This document shows positions 23,575 through 35,017 of a stretch of DNA of 64,000 nucleotides, piece by piece. Positions within the stretch are counted from its first letter, which is position 1. Every line of letters begins with the position of its first letter. The DNA is from Cryptomeria japonica (taxonomy: Eukaryota; Streptophyta; Pinopsida; Cupressales; Cupressaceae): NCBI RefSeq assembly GCF_030272615.1, contig NC_081413.1:552385136-552449135 (forward strand). The letters are read 5' to 3'. A model generated the notes under the pieces. That model worked only from the letters and a program-made list of their open reading frames with translations, made no database searches and was not told where the DNA came from. Both the position numbers and the translations under genes were made by a program.

Positions 23575-26500
23575 ATAGCATTATGATAGTGGTTGTGCTG
23601 GTGAGGAAGATGAGGCCATTGGAAATGTAGATGAGGGCAATTATACTGATGCTCTAGGCGGTGAGAGTGAAAAAGGGGATATTGTAGCGAGCACGAGGTG
23701 AGCATAGAGCAGGAGACCGAACGGCAACGTGATTTTGTTAGTGCTCATGAATAGGAACAAGGAGGAGGGGCGAGTCACAAGGAGGTCCACTATTAGTCAT
23801 TATATATTGGATTATCTTTATAATGCTTGATTAGTGCAAAATTGAATGTGACTCTTTGTCTCTATTGGTTGTGCGTAGCAACAAGCCGATCACAAAAGAG
23901 AACATATTAATGGTAGGCTGCACTACTTTTGTCTCTTCCATTATTGTTCCCAAAATGGAGGCCGTCATTTTTGGGATCTGGGGAGGCTTAATATGCATAG
24001 AGCCAGAGAACATCAACTTCCATTATTGGGGATTGCACGACACAGTCATCAACCATGTGGTAGTGGACAATGCAGCACGGATCATACGAAGAAATTGCTG
24101 ATGCACTTGAAAAAGAGGGAGTCTACTATCGAATACCAAATGGGTGTACGACATAGTATGCAAAAAAATGTGTCACTGACCGGGTGTGCATGAAATATGG
24201 CAAGAAAACATGTGATGAGCTTCCTACCGAAGGGATGAAAGAGATAAAGGAAGCAATGCGAGTGTACAATAGCAGTCCGGTTAGGGAGGCGAGAAGGAAG
24301 AGGATTTTAGAGTTACTGGAAAGAAAGAATATTGCAACAGAGGTCATTTTTAGTGATCGTATTATTTTGCAATTTACTAAATTCCTTTAAACATCTGAAG
24401 AATTACTTATTGAGCTATCCTATCCTGGTGCCCAAATTTTAAGTGACAGTGCAGGCCATGGGGAGGAGGTTCTGGCATTGAAGGCTAATCGTGAAACAAA
24501 CGTGCCAATGAATGAGGCTGCATCTATTTAGTTTGGGAAGCAAAAAAAGAAGAATGTTGCAGAAAAAACAAGACCGACTTCAGATCCTAAAACAAATGAG
24601 GGTGCACCTGTTTTGTCGGGGAAGAAAAAAAAGAAGAATGTTGCGGAGAAAACAAGGCGGACTTCACATCCTGAAACAAACATGCCAGTCAATGAGCCTG
24701 CATGTGATTCATCAAGGAAGCAAGAAGAGAAGAATGTTGTAGAAAAAACAAGTCCGACTTCAGATGAGGCGACACATTTGTCATCGAAGGTGACTGTCTG
24801 TTGGCATGTCTATATGTGTGTTTTCATTGCATGGTATGCTTTGTACTCCACTGTGTAGTATGTTGACTATTTCGTCCATGTCATTATAGGCTAATTTTGA
24901 TGTGGTCCCTGGAGGGAGAATGGACTACCCCATGGTATTGGATGACACAGAACACAGTGTGCCCAAAAAATTAAGTCAAAAACCTCAGTCGTTTGTTAGG
25001 TATAAGTCTGTTTCATTGAAGAAGTTGAAGTAGACGTCGAATAAAAAATTAGGTACATGTAGTGGCGAGAAGATTATGGAGCAACCTCCTGAGTTGGGGT
25101 AGATGATGGATGATAGGAGAAAAGAAGAGTTAATGTAGTTGCCTAATGACACCGTGTATAGTGTTCCCCAAAAACCAAGTCTAAAATCTCGGACGTCTGT
25201 TAGGAGGAAGAAGGTGAAGGAGATGACGATTGAAAAACCAAGTGCATGCAGTGGCGAGATGATTGCAGAGCAGTCTCCTAAACTAGGGAAGAAGTTGGAG
25301 GATAGGTGCAAAGATGAATAGGTAATGCAGTGCCATTGTGCATGAGATGTAGTTCTATATCATCACATGGTGTGTTATACTATAGAGTAACTCTTTTTGT
25401 ATGCAGTCAGTCGCGGTATTGGATGAGAAACTTCAGAAGCCTATTTCAAGGGAGAAGCTGAAGGAGACGCTGAATGGAAATTTGAGTGCATGCAGTGGTG
25501 AGAAGATTACAAAGGAGTCTACTCAATTGGGGAAGACATTGGAGGATAAGAGCAGAGATGAACAAGTATTGGCCTCTTATTTTGGATAACAAGCAGTGAG
25601 AGGTAGTGTTATACTGGAGAGCATTTTTTATGATGTTGTGGTTTATGTCCATTATCTGTGTTCCTGTTATTGCCTTAGTCATCTAAAATTCATCGGCCTT
25701 GGTCCAGTAGTGTTTGTAGGTGTATGGGTTTAATGTGTACTTACACTCCTGTACAATGTGTCACGTTTTGCAGCATAATCCGATAGAAGAAAACATTGAG
25801 AAAGAGTCTGGGGGAAATGATGATGGATGTACAAATGTAGACCGTGACTGTGATGGGGGCAATAGGTCGGGAGAGACATCTATTTCGGTACTGTTGTATT
25901 GCATTGCCATGAATTGATTTGCCTATGTTTGATGGACAGGTATAAAGAATTTTATTTAAGCGATCGCGTCAACTCGTTACTGATGCAGGCAACCGTGGAA
26001 GACAAAGAAGAGTGCACCAATGAAGATGCTCACGTTGTTATTGCTAGAGTTGAATTCCACCTACTACTGGATGGGGTAGTGGTTGGGGAATGTGTTGTTG
26101 ATGGCCTAGGGAAGGGTGTAATGTGTCATTCTATTCTAGTCCCATGATATTGTGCTAAAGTTCGCATTGTCAAAGTCTTTGATGCAAATGCCCACTTGCC
26201 TTGCCCAGGTCCTTTCGTTGATGTCTTGTCAGATTCCCTAAACTCATGGGCGGTTTGGCCTATTGATGACCTAGTCTATTCCCCACCCATAGTAAGTTTC
26301 GAACATGATAAGATCCCTTCCTCCGTCTTCTCATTTCATCATTTATCTTATTCCAATGGAGTGAAATAGACATCACTCGTATGATGTCATTTGTATGTGG
26401 CAAGATAAAGTTGTCGAAAGTGTCCAGCCATAAAAAGAGGATGTTAAATGCGGCCCTGTGATCAGACGGGTAAGTCAGAGGCTACGATCACTTGGCATCA

Positions 26501-26592
26501 CCCCTCCCGAGTTGCATAAGAATGAGAAGAAGCGTAAAGAATTTTACAAAGCTATCAACTCTATTGCGCAATCCAGACAGCGGAGGCGATAA
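23575..26592 (+). pseudogene. Multi-exon gene relic with repeated exons and a DUF8039-like domain
   Basis: Coding segments join in phase at plausible splice sites: exon end 24789 to exon start 24890 (SSK then ANFDVVPG), 25321 to 25407, 25887 to 25989 through 25774-25887, and a strong donor ATA/GTAAGT at 26291. An acidic first part (23.58-23.79 kb) precedes a block with HGSYEEIADALEKEGVYYRI (about 24075). A Lys-rich repeat of about 30 residues (KKKNVAEKTRPTS, about 24540-24770) follows. Next come three copies of a repeat ending SACSGEKITKESTQLGK...DE(Q), then a domain with YCAKVRIVKVFDANAHLPCPGP and WAVWPIDDLV (about 26000-26290). The basic tail VSQRLRSLGITPPELHKN ends at TAA 26592. The last domain resembles DUF8039 of plant CACTA-type transposon proteins; that match is from memory. 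In-frame stops and a frameshift near 24070 mark it as broken. Confidence 0.5.
24534..24789 (+). repeat. Intragenic repeat of about 90 bp, three copies, Lys-rich
   Basis: AAGAAGAATGTTGCAGAAAAAACA recurs three times with small changes (about 24547, 24640, 24730). In frame with the surrounding gene relic it encodes NVAEKTRPTSDPKTN-type units. Confidence 0.8.
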
Positions 26593-27480
26593 TATTGTTC
26601 GATCATAGTTGTTGTTCCTCTTTTCTAATATTTAGAGCGAGATATTGTGGTGGAAGATCGATCTTGATAGACTATTCAGATGGGATTTGGAGATGTTATA
26701 TTGAGATGGCTTTTACCTTACCATAGTTTAAACCCTCTCAATTATTGTTTACATTTTAAATGAATTGTACTTTATTTTCAACCTTTCCTGCTATTTTAAG
26801 CAACATAATTGTAAAGGCTTGATTTGTTGGATTGTTTCATGGTGATCCTGCACCATCAACTACCCTTTAATAACTTCAGAAACCTATCTTTGGTGCAAAA
26901 CATTTTTAATAATGATAGTGGATGGTACAATAAAGTCGATGATAGTCCTTTATTGTTCAAGTTTTGGTCAAGGTCTCTTACATATTGCATATGCATAGGT
27001 TTTTTTACCTGCAACTCTTTTACTTATACAGATCAAGCCAAATGTTTGATTGAAATTGTGAACCATGTGCTCTTTCCACTGTAGCATATGACAATTCAAT
27101 ATACCATTGTTATTGTTTTTTTTTAAACACTAAATCTTAAATGAATTAACAACAAAAAAATAACAAAAAAAAATCAGTTAAAATACACGAGACTTCTGTT
27201 ATAGTTTCAGGGCAGATGTGTAATAAGTTGGATGTAGGACGAGGAGTGGTGAGTGATGGAGTTATCTTCCCAAAACATGGATTCCCAATTGGTAGGTAAC
27301 CTGCCACCCAAGTGCCCAGTTTAGTGAACATGTCAACTTTAGTGAACACATTAACTTTTGTATTGTACATAATGTTATTCATGCAAAAAATGCAACAGAT
27401 ACATATTCATTTCATGTTGGCATAAACTGTTGTTTCTTGCATTTTTCATGTTGTCTTGCCCACATGTATATTGATACTTC
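26593..27480. other. Spacer between two plus-strand gene relics
   Basis: AT-rich. The open frame at 26824-27084 shows no recognisable motif. Poly(T) and poly(A) runs lie at about 27114-27170. Confidence 0.45.
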
Positions 27481-28175
27481 TTTTTTGGCATTGCTTGCAA
27501 GGATGGCAATGGGAAGAGAACAAATAGGAAAAAGAAAGGGCGTTGAAACATCTGTTCTGCAATGGAACGCCTGCTACGAATTCAAAGGCAAATGGGATGC
27601 CCAATGTTCTCACCTCCAATGATGGTTTAGGGAAGTCTGCAAGACAACCACCACCACTCTTTGCAGACTGGAACGATGGGATGGACAAAATGAAGTTTGA
27701 CACCATACGTGTAGAACTACTAACGCAAAAGGTCGAAATGGCCCATGCTGAAAATGAAAGGTTGAAGGGGATTATTTCTGATCTTGAATGGAGATTCACT
27801 AAAGTGAAAAGGAGATGCACTGAACTCAATAAGAAATGCACTAAACTCAATAAGAAATGCATGGAACTCAATAACAAGATCATGGATTTAGATGATAAGA
27901 CTACGGACCTTGAGTTGGAAGTGCGTAGATTGTAGATGGCTAATGAGAGACAGGAGGTAGTGCATGAGGCGTGTGCTAAAAGCAACAAAATCATAAGTGA
28001 CCAAATGCAGGGCATGCTAGATGTTTGTGCGCAACGCACTCGGTACTGGAAACAAAGGTACGAGGAGGTGTCTGCCTCCATAACCGATGAAGATGATGGG
28101 AATGATGTGCCTCCCCTTACTCCGACCATTAGGGAAAACAAAAGTCATTTAAATACTCAACCTCTACCTCCATAA
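27480..28175 (+). pseudogene. Coiled-coil protein relic, unknown family
   Basis: Two consecutive in-phase open stretches (27543-27935 and 27936-28175) are separated by one TAG and end at TAA 28175. The middle is a clear heptad-rich coiled coil: RVELLTQKVEMAHAENERLK, then tandem variants of CTELNKKCTKLNKKCMELNN, then TTDLELEVRRL. The tail is acidic (ITDEDDGNDVPPLTP). A Lys/Arg-rich start (GREQIGKRKGVE, about 27507) lies in another frame, implying a frameshift or a missed splice near 27543. It follows the 23.6-26.6 kb gene in the same direction and could belong to the same element. The 231-codon minus-strand frame over the same bases is a shadow. Confidence 0.5.
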
Positions 28176-28867
28176 GAGGCTTGTACTATTATGGAAGTTT
28201 TCTAGATGTATATTGCTGACTCCTGTTGAATAAAACATCAGCAGTGGTGCAGACTGTTTGTAATCAGACATATTTTTTCATTTAAGAAAACACTTTGTAT
28301 GCTTCAAGAATGGTTATTTTTAATAATTGTGATTGACTTCACTTAAACAACTTCAATGGTTAATGATTGGTTTCTTGTACACTTTTTCATGCTTTCTGAA
28401 TGGTTATATGTGGCTTTTCTACACGTCTTGTATGATGAATGGTTTTTGCACTTCTCTTAATGACTTCCGAATCAGTCTTGGTGAACCAAGGTGGGTCAAT
28501 CTATACTTGAAACCTAAATATGTAGGTTAAAGGTTTTTATATAGCGGATTTAAAAGAACCAGTAATTGTATGATGACAATTTTTCTTAACTTCCACCTAC
28601 TTATAATAGTTGCTTATTGAAGACTAAAAAATGCTTATTTATAAATGATGGATAGACTAAATCACAAGTACATAAGATAGCTCAATGAGTATTCTTCTTC
28701 ATAAATATTAAATATAGATCAATGAGTATTTAACTATTTAAGTTTTAGCACATGAATAAGGTGGAGTATAATAGGCAGGTTAGTTATACTTGTATTCTGT
28801 AAACAAAGAAACTAAAATTCAAGGTAACACTTCATATATATGTGAGAAGTGTTAGTCATTTTCATTG
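28176..28867. other. No gene recognised
   Basis: AT-rich spacer between the coiled-coil relic and the palindrome array. Confidence 0.5.
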
Positions 28868-29695
28868 ATTCACTGACTGGTTGCCCACCAATTCCACATC
28901 GACGTCTCACAACGAAATAGACTAACACGCCATGTTATTCAATTTCACCATTTCGCACGCGTAAAGGAAAAGGCAGCTTACCAATCAGCAAATCAACGAA
29001 AAGGACTAACACGACGTGTTAGTATATTTCATCATTTCATGGGCGAAAAGTAAATGGCAGCCACGCATTCTGTGAATTAGCAAAATCGACTAAGACATCA
29101 TGTTAGTCGATTTCGTTGATTCGCGGACTGCCTGGCCGCCATTTCCTTTTGGCCCCTAAAATGGCGAAATAGATATTTCGTACAGCGTGTTAGTGACACG
29201 CTAGTCAATGGTAGTCGTTTTGGAGCCAGAATAGCTTCAGCCTTTACTTTTGGCCCATGACATAGCGAAATAGACTAACAGGGCATGTTATTCTATTTCG
29301 CTAATTTGTGGACTGCCAAGCCACCATTTCCTTTTGGCCTGTGAAACGATGAAATAGACTAACACGACATGTTAGCCTATTTCTCTGTTTCACGGGGTAA
29401 AAGGACATGGTAAAGCTTGGTCATGACTATTCTAGCAGGTAAATAATTTCATAAGTGATCGACAAGGAAACTTAAAAATTGAACATAAATTACATATAGT
29501 ATAAATTATCGACAAAGTTGTCAAACATGGTAAATACAATCCACGAATCAGCAAAATCGACTAACACGGCATCTTAGTCAATTTCCTTGATTCGCGGACC
29601 ACCTAGCCGCCATTTTCTTTTTCCCCATGAAACAACGAAATAGGCTAACATGTTGTGTTAGTCAATTTCACTGATTCGAGGACTATATTTAACAG
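28868..29695. repeat. Array of palindrome-bearing repeats (CGAAATAGACTAACACG...CGTGTTAGTCGATTTCG)
   Basis: At least seven units centred near 28925, 29015, 29090, 29185, 29285, 29365, 29570 and 29655 share a palindromic core, CGAAATAGACTAACACGNNNTGTTAGTCGATTTCG. They also share a spacer with GATTCGCGGACTGCCTGGCC, GCCATTTCCTTTTGGCCC and variants. Period is about 85-90 bp. The array is interrupted by TIR motif copy 29218-29234 and by the left arm of a long inverted repeat (29441-29536). Confidence 0.8.
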
Positions 29696-29956
29696 ACGCG
29701 TCTATTCTGGCTCCAAAAAGATAGTACAAATTGACTAACACGCGCGTGTTAGTCGCGCATTTTACAACGTCGATTTTGCAGTTAACAGTTGCGATTGACT
29801 AACCTATCACTAACACATTGTATGAAAGGTATGTTTTGGATCTATAATAGCCACGACCTTATTTACCATGTTTGACAAATTTGTCGATAATTTGTACTAT
29901 ATGTAATTTATGTTCAATTTTTAAGTTTCCTTGTCGATCACTTATGAAATTATTTT
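29441..29956. repeat. Long inverted repeat (97-bp arms) enclosing palindromes and a TIR-motif element
   Basis: The left arm 29441-29536 and right arm 29860-29956 are reverse complements over about 97 bp with only about two or three mismatches. For example GATCGACAAGGAAACTTAAA on the left pairs with TTTAAGTTTCCTTGTCGATC on the right. The 323-bp loop holds two palindromic array units and the complete short element 29701-29850. CTAGCAG just outside the left arm and CTGCTAG just outside the right arm extend the symmetry. Confidence 0.92.
29701..29850. mobile_element. Short TIR-bearing element, type I core (MITE-like, about 150 bp)
   Basis: The left end is TCTATTCTGGCTCCAAAA (29701-29718) and the right end is TTTTGGATCTATAATAG (29834-29850), an imperfect inverted copy. 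The inside order is GACTAACACGCGCGTGTTAGTC, GCGCATTTTACAACGTCGATTTTGCAGTTAACAG, GATTGACTAACC, TATCACTAACACATTGTATG. Homologues lie at 22240, 47618, 57369-57955 and elsewhere. No coding capacity. Exact ends and target duplication could not be fixed. Confidence 0.75.
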
Positions 29957-30186
29957 ATACTATCTGCTAGCGTTATACACATAGTCTAGTGTTGTCTTCA
30001 ATTATCTTGCCCCATTCCCTTTGATAACATGTAATGGATTGTTTAAATTGTAACAATAATGCATTTCTAAAACCTAACCTCAATTAATCTTGTTGATCTA
30101 TCTTAAATGAAACATTGACATACTTGCATCATCATGAAGGAGAGAAAATTGTCTTCAATCCAAGTGTTCACAATTTACACATCTGC
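29957..30186. other. AT-rich spacer
   Basis: Nothing supported between the inverted repeat and the 132-bp tandem repeats. Confidence 0.5.
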
Positions 30187-30572
30187 ATTCCATATCTCAC
30201 ATCTTCATTTCATTGCATATCAAAATTGCATTATTACAGAAATCAATGCTATTCCTTTTAGAGTAGACTTAATGATATGACATGTTTAGAGAAAGGATTA
30301 TATTTATTACATTATCTGTATTCCATATCTCACATCTTAATTTCATTACATATCAAAATTGCATTACTACAGAAATCAATGTTATTCCTTTAGAGTAGAC
30401 TTAATGATATGACATGTTTAGAGAAAGGATTATATTTATTACATTATCTGTATTCCATATCTCACATCTTAATTTCAGTACATATCAAAATTGCATTATT
30501 ACAGAAATCAATGTTATTCCTTTAGAGTAGACTTAATGATATGACATGTTTAGAGAAAGGATTATATTTATT
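30187..30572. repeat. 132/133-bp tandem repeat, nearly three copies
   Basis: ATTCCATATCTCACATCTT starts at 30187, 30320 and 30452. The units match almost completely, and the last ends in TTATATTTATTA near 30572. Confidence 0.95.
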
Positions 30573-30811
30573 AGATTTAAATTAACATATAAAGTGTATT
30601 GGTTTGTAGACATATAAAGTGTATAGGGATAAACATATAAATTGTAAACATAACCGACACAAAGATATAAATCATAAACAATCAAGACAAATGACGTACA
30701 AAGATCAGCTATGTAACCATATAAATGAACTATTTTATAAAAAGAGCATAGTCATACAGGAGAACTTATACAATTTTAATGAGAGGACCTCCTCTGCGTT
30801 GGGAATCTACT
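30573..30811. other. AT-rich spacer
   Basis: Short duplicated words (ACATATAAAGTGTAT near 30585 and 30610); no gene recognised. Confidence 0.5.
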
Positions 30812-31248
30812 CTATATTCTAACAAACCTCGATGTCGGTCGATGACTATCATAACCCGTGAAAAAGTGGGTGTAGTCCATAATAAGGAGGTTCCATGGAA
30901 AGAATGTCATGACATCCTCGATACTCTCATCGGAGTATGGCACCAGTGACCCTCCATGTCTCCAATGGGGTCTATCAGCACAGATTATGTGAATCCGAGG
31001 GAGAGTGGCTAGCCATAGTCACCTATACAAAGTGATCATCACTGGAGTCGACAATCTGGCGAAAAACATCACCTCTTCTATGTGGACAATGTACATATTT
31101 TCCTTGATATAATGTCTTCCCATTCGAATGGTCCACTCACCGGCCCGTCTAGGAGTTATCGTTCAGATAATATGTGCAACAACGATATCTGGGAGGCGTT
31201 GAAATAAGGCAGACTCCTCATCATTCTCTGCCAACCTCTGTAGCAGTC
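30812..31248 (-). other. Last exon-like segment downstream of the MULE transposase, unknown domain
   Basis: About 145 codons are open except for two stops. Recognisable stretches are FQRLPDIVVAHII, RRAGEWTIRMGRHYIKENMY and FPWNLLIMDYTHFFTGYDSH. A polypyrimidine tract and CTGCAG acceptor sit just upstream. I do not recognise the domain. It may be the C-terminus of the transposase or a second gene of the same element. Confidence 0.5.
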
Positions 31249-32183
31249 TGCAGATACATACAATAAGAGTGTTAGTAATATAACTATAGCATTCAATAAA
31301 TGTAAGACATAAGAGTGTTAAGTACTAAAAAAATGCAAGACACAATCACACCATAAGAGTGTTAATTATTTAACTACAACATTCAATAAATTGAAGACAT
31401 AAAAGCATAATACTGAAAATTAAGTTGCATAAAACCTGCGCCTGTCACCTGACGTGTATGTGAAAGCCATTTAGTGATAAAAAATGGCAAAAAACAATGG
31501 ACTTGCATACAAAGATACATTATAAAAGATGGTTAGGGATAGTAATAGTAAACATTACAGCGCAACTACAATAAACAAAGTTTTTCCATACTACACAATA
31601 GGTTGAATGAAGAATGGCTAAACATCAAGCACATATATGACATAGTTACAAACAAAAAGCTTAATCTGAATAAATAATACCAAAATTAGTATCAGGGAGG
31701 ATCATTTTGTGATCCATGTCCACGTAAAAGACCATCAAAAGCCAATCATCGAGGACGAGTCCTATGGCCAGGTGTTGAGGGGGTCCCGAACACTGTCACA
31801 CATAAGTGTGGATCACTTTAACCGACTACAAGACATGACAACTAAATAAACGCGTGCAACATTCACATGTTTAGAAACCACTTATAGGTGACACTAGAGT
31901 ACCAACCTGTATCAAACACAACCGATGCAGTGGCAAGCACATGTAGTTTCGGTGCTTGGTCCAATTCCCTCTTTCCCATTCTCCTCCTAGAAGTCTTAAA
32001 GGGGAACTCAAAGGTGACAGGTTGTTGAACATCATGACAGATCTCACTCGTAGTACTTTGCCTATCTTTTCGACGATTGTGACGATGAACCCAACTTGCA
32101 CTGAACTAAGGCCGCATACGTTATGTGGTTGTATTGGCTAGATCGCTAGAGGGACTAAAATCAAATGACATTGCACTGGCATT
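31249..32183. other. Probable introns or decayed coding part of the MULE relic
   Basis: Only short fragments are open (for example 32101-31871 on the minus strand, unrecognised). A repeated word, AAGAGTGTTA, occurs near 31265, 31310 and 31345. Confidence 0.4.
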
Positions 32184-34640
32184 CTAAAGATCAGCCATGA
32201 ACCTATCCAGATAGCCTACAAATGCCATTAGTTTATCGCCTGAACCTAGTATTGTTTGCAACAACATGTTTAACTTTTTGTTTTCTTCGTTCCACATTAT
32301 GGTGTCCACATCCTCTAAATTTGTATGTGCATTAGAAATGCTATCGACGACAAGTTCAAGTGTTGGGTTTTCATTATTATTAGCAAATTTTGGAGTTGAC
32401 ATAGGAATAGGATATGTATGAAACAAGATCTTAGAGTGAAGTACACATCTGTTAAGTTAGCGAAGATCGACATTCATGAACATCCACTTACCCGAAACAT
32501 GTGAATCATGGAATGAATTGTTCATCATTGCAACAACCTTCAATGCATGCTTGCACATGTTTCCTTGCAAACTCCATAGACATTCACAGATGTAGAAGTG
32601 ATCCCTAAATTTCCTAACCACATACTAGTTGCACAAGGACTGACTTTTCACCTAGTACCAACTAGGAGTAGTGTCATCTGGAACACAATCGGCATCAAGA
32701 ATTTCCTTTGCCCTCTCCATACTAGTTTGCAAATGTGTCAACCTCTAGGTTTTTATAAATTCAAAATGCTCAATTCTCGCTTATGCTGGTAGAATTGTTC
32801 CACTTTATACACAAGTCTAAAATACAGATTGTCCATCCTCCTCGAGCATGTCTTTTTATCATCTCTTAGGTGCAGCGAATTCAATTTTCCATGGTATGAT
32901 TCGATGGAATTATTTGTGTCCTAGTTAGCATGAGCGAAATTCCTAAAGTTTTTCGCCCACATAGCTAGCCAAAAAAAAAATGAAAAAAAGAAATTAAAAA
33001 TAGGAGTAGGATGTCAACTACCAAACAACAACCAAAATGGGTAACAAGTCATAAAGCCAAGTCAAATGTAATGTCCAACTCACTGATACGGCCTTCTCCT
33101 TGACATCATGTCTTGTAGAAGTACTCTAAAAAATGTGGTTGATCACTAAATTTGACAAAGAAAGTGTGCAGCTCCTCCAGAGTGCTCTCTTCACTTTCAT
33201 GCATTGCCATCATTATCGCCCCTAGATGGCGAAAAATGTCCATTTCTCTTTCCTTTGTTGCATACTTGTACACATTCTTCAACCATGTTTGACACACGTG
33301 CCAAATACAAAGTATGACACGGCATTCAAAAACACTCCTGTTAGGAACAAAATGTTTAATTGAGCTGGGAGCCTACTTGAATTTGAAATAAAATGCAGAC
33401 CAATGTATCAGAATGTTTGATTTCATGCAGAAAAACATTTCGCTCTTGCACTTACTCTATCGCTTGAATCTCTGCACTTGTATCATCCGTGATAAATGCA
33501 TTGATCCTCCAATAAGGCCTATTTTCCTTTCCTCATCTCAAAAACTCCATCAACCATGCCTAGATATCCCCAATCTTGTTCCTCAATGTCATGGCCCATG
33601 CAACAGGCACCCCCGATTGCTGTTCGTCGAAGACGAGACATGAATACAATTGGTATTGTTTTAAATAGCAAACAGGAAGATCATGAGCATCCACAAATCA
33701 AATGGGTTGCATGAAAACAAGTTAAGTTAGAAGAGATTTACCCCGTATTTGTTTGTTGCAAATGTCAAATCCATTGAGATGATTGAGTCATGCGAGAATC
33801 GAACCATCATGTCAAGCATCCAAGACGTTTGTATTCCTATAATGAAAGTTATGTCGATACCTTGTGGCTGCTAGGAAAAAAAAAGAAATTTGCCTCATCT
33901 TGTTTTTTCTATTCTAAGATGCTAGTGGCATCGTCCACATGCTTTCGTGACCGAATAGAACAGACCCTCGTTGCCGCGTTCATAACATCCTTGCGTGTGA
34001 TGAATGAATCTCTCTTCTTCAACATGTCATGAAAAATGAGATCATCAAGATGTTTGTCCATAATAGCATCAACACTCACATCCACCAGTAACAACCTCTC
34101 TATATATGCTTTGCATTCATCGGAAAGGTTTGGTGCAAATTGAGAGTGCAGCTCATTGCTGGTATCATCCATGCCATGACAAGCTTCACCATTCTTGTCT
34201 ACATGCCACGGTTGCTTCAATATCAAGATGGCCACATCTGGCCTACCATATAACACCTTAACAATGAAGTAGCATGTACAACCTCTTTTTTCTGATATGT
34301 CCAGGCGCGCTTCTTATTTGGCAAATTTTTCCTATTGTCTTCTAGTCCATATGAACACCAATACCTTCAAAAACAACTCTCGTATTATCAACAACATTTG
34401 TAATGTCATTAAATATAGACAAAGAATAGGAAAGAATGTGTCTACGAAATGGTTGTACATCTTTGTTGTATGCATGTTGTGCACAACACTATCGTGCTCA
34501 CCATGTCGCTTTCGGAGGAATTGGGTTTCAACACCTTTGCGCAACGATCCTCTTCTGATGAATGCATCCAATCTACTGAGTGGAATTGTTGCACAAAGGT
34601 CTATCGTTGAACCTTTTTCGACACAAATTGACATCCACTA

Positions 34641-35017
34641 AATATCCCTTGAACAGAAATAATGCAAACCTTCACCAACATCTTGAACTTCCAATACCAT
34701 AATGTCCTACCATTTTCAGTGTTTTCCCATTACGGTCATGTACATATCGGACAAAGATAGAGATAACAGCAACAGTAAATAGCCATGGTGATGATATCTT
34801 CAGTGTGATAGTGTTTTGAGATAGTGGTTGATGTCAAATGTGTTTGCCATGATATTGTCACTTGGCACAAATGATTTCACAAAGCTACATTACTGTTAGG
34901 TTCATCCTGTTAGCACATATTTTTACAAAATAGTTTTGTGCTATATATGGATGCTTTTAGTTTCATCATAAGAGAATTTACTGCTGGATTGTATGTACAA
35001 GTGATATGTTACAGTAT
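34641..35017. other. Spacer between MULE relic and copy B
   Basis: No gene or element end recognised. The two genes are transcribed away from each other here, so both 5' regions may lie in it. Confidence 0.4.

Larger units (their letters stand above)
30812..34634 (-). pseudogene. MULE-type transposase with SWIM zinc finger (broken)
   Basis: The minus strand gives, in order, an N-terminal part starting MSICVEKGSTIDLCATI (34634), then LSDECKAYIERLLL and RDSFITRKDVMNAATRVC (about 34150-33960). A DDE core follows, with LVFDEQQSGVPVAWAMT (about 33640), FITDDTSAEIQAIE (about 33480) and TWLKNVYKYA (about 33290). Then come AHAN*DTNNSIESYHGKLN (about 32930) and a SWIM finger, FYICECLWSLQGNMCKHAL (about 32580, CxC...CxH intact). 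A Gln/Asn-poor acidic tail lies at 32426-32184. A last exon-like open stretch (31248-30812) follows a good acceptor, TGTATGTATCTGCAG. This layout matches plant Mutator-like transposases that cut and paste DNA. Stops, several of them TAG where CAG is expected, and frameshifts disable it. Confidence 0.85.

Noticed and set aside
27446-28141. 231-codon minus-strand open frame
   Set aside because: It lies exactly opposite the plus-strand coiled-coil relic. The Lys/Glu/Asn-rich plus strand creates a Leu/Ser-rich shadow; no own motif or start context.
28868-29700. CRISPR-like array
   Set aside because: The repeats are palindromic and diverged, the spacers are themselves related, and the context is a plant nuclear genome with no cas genes.
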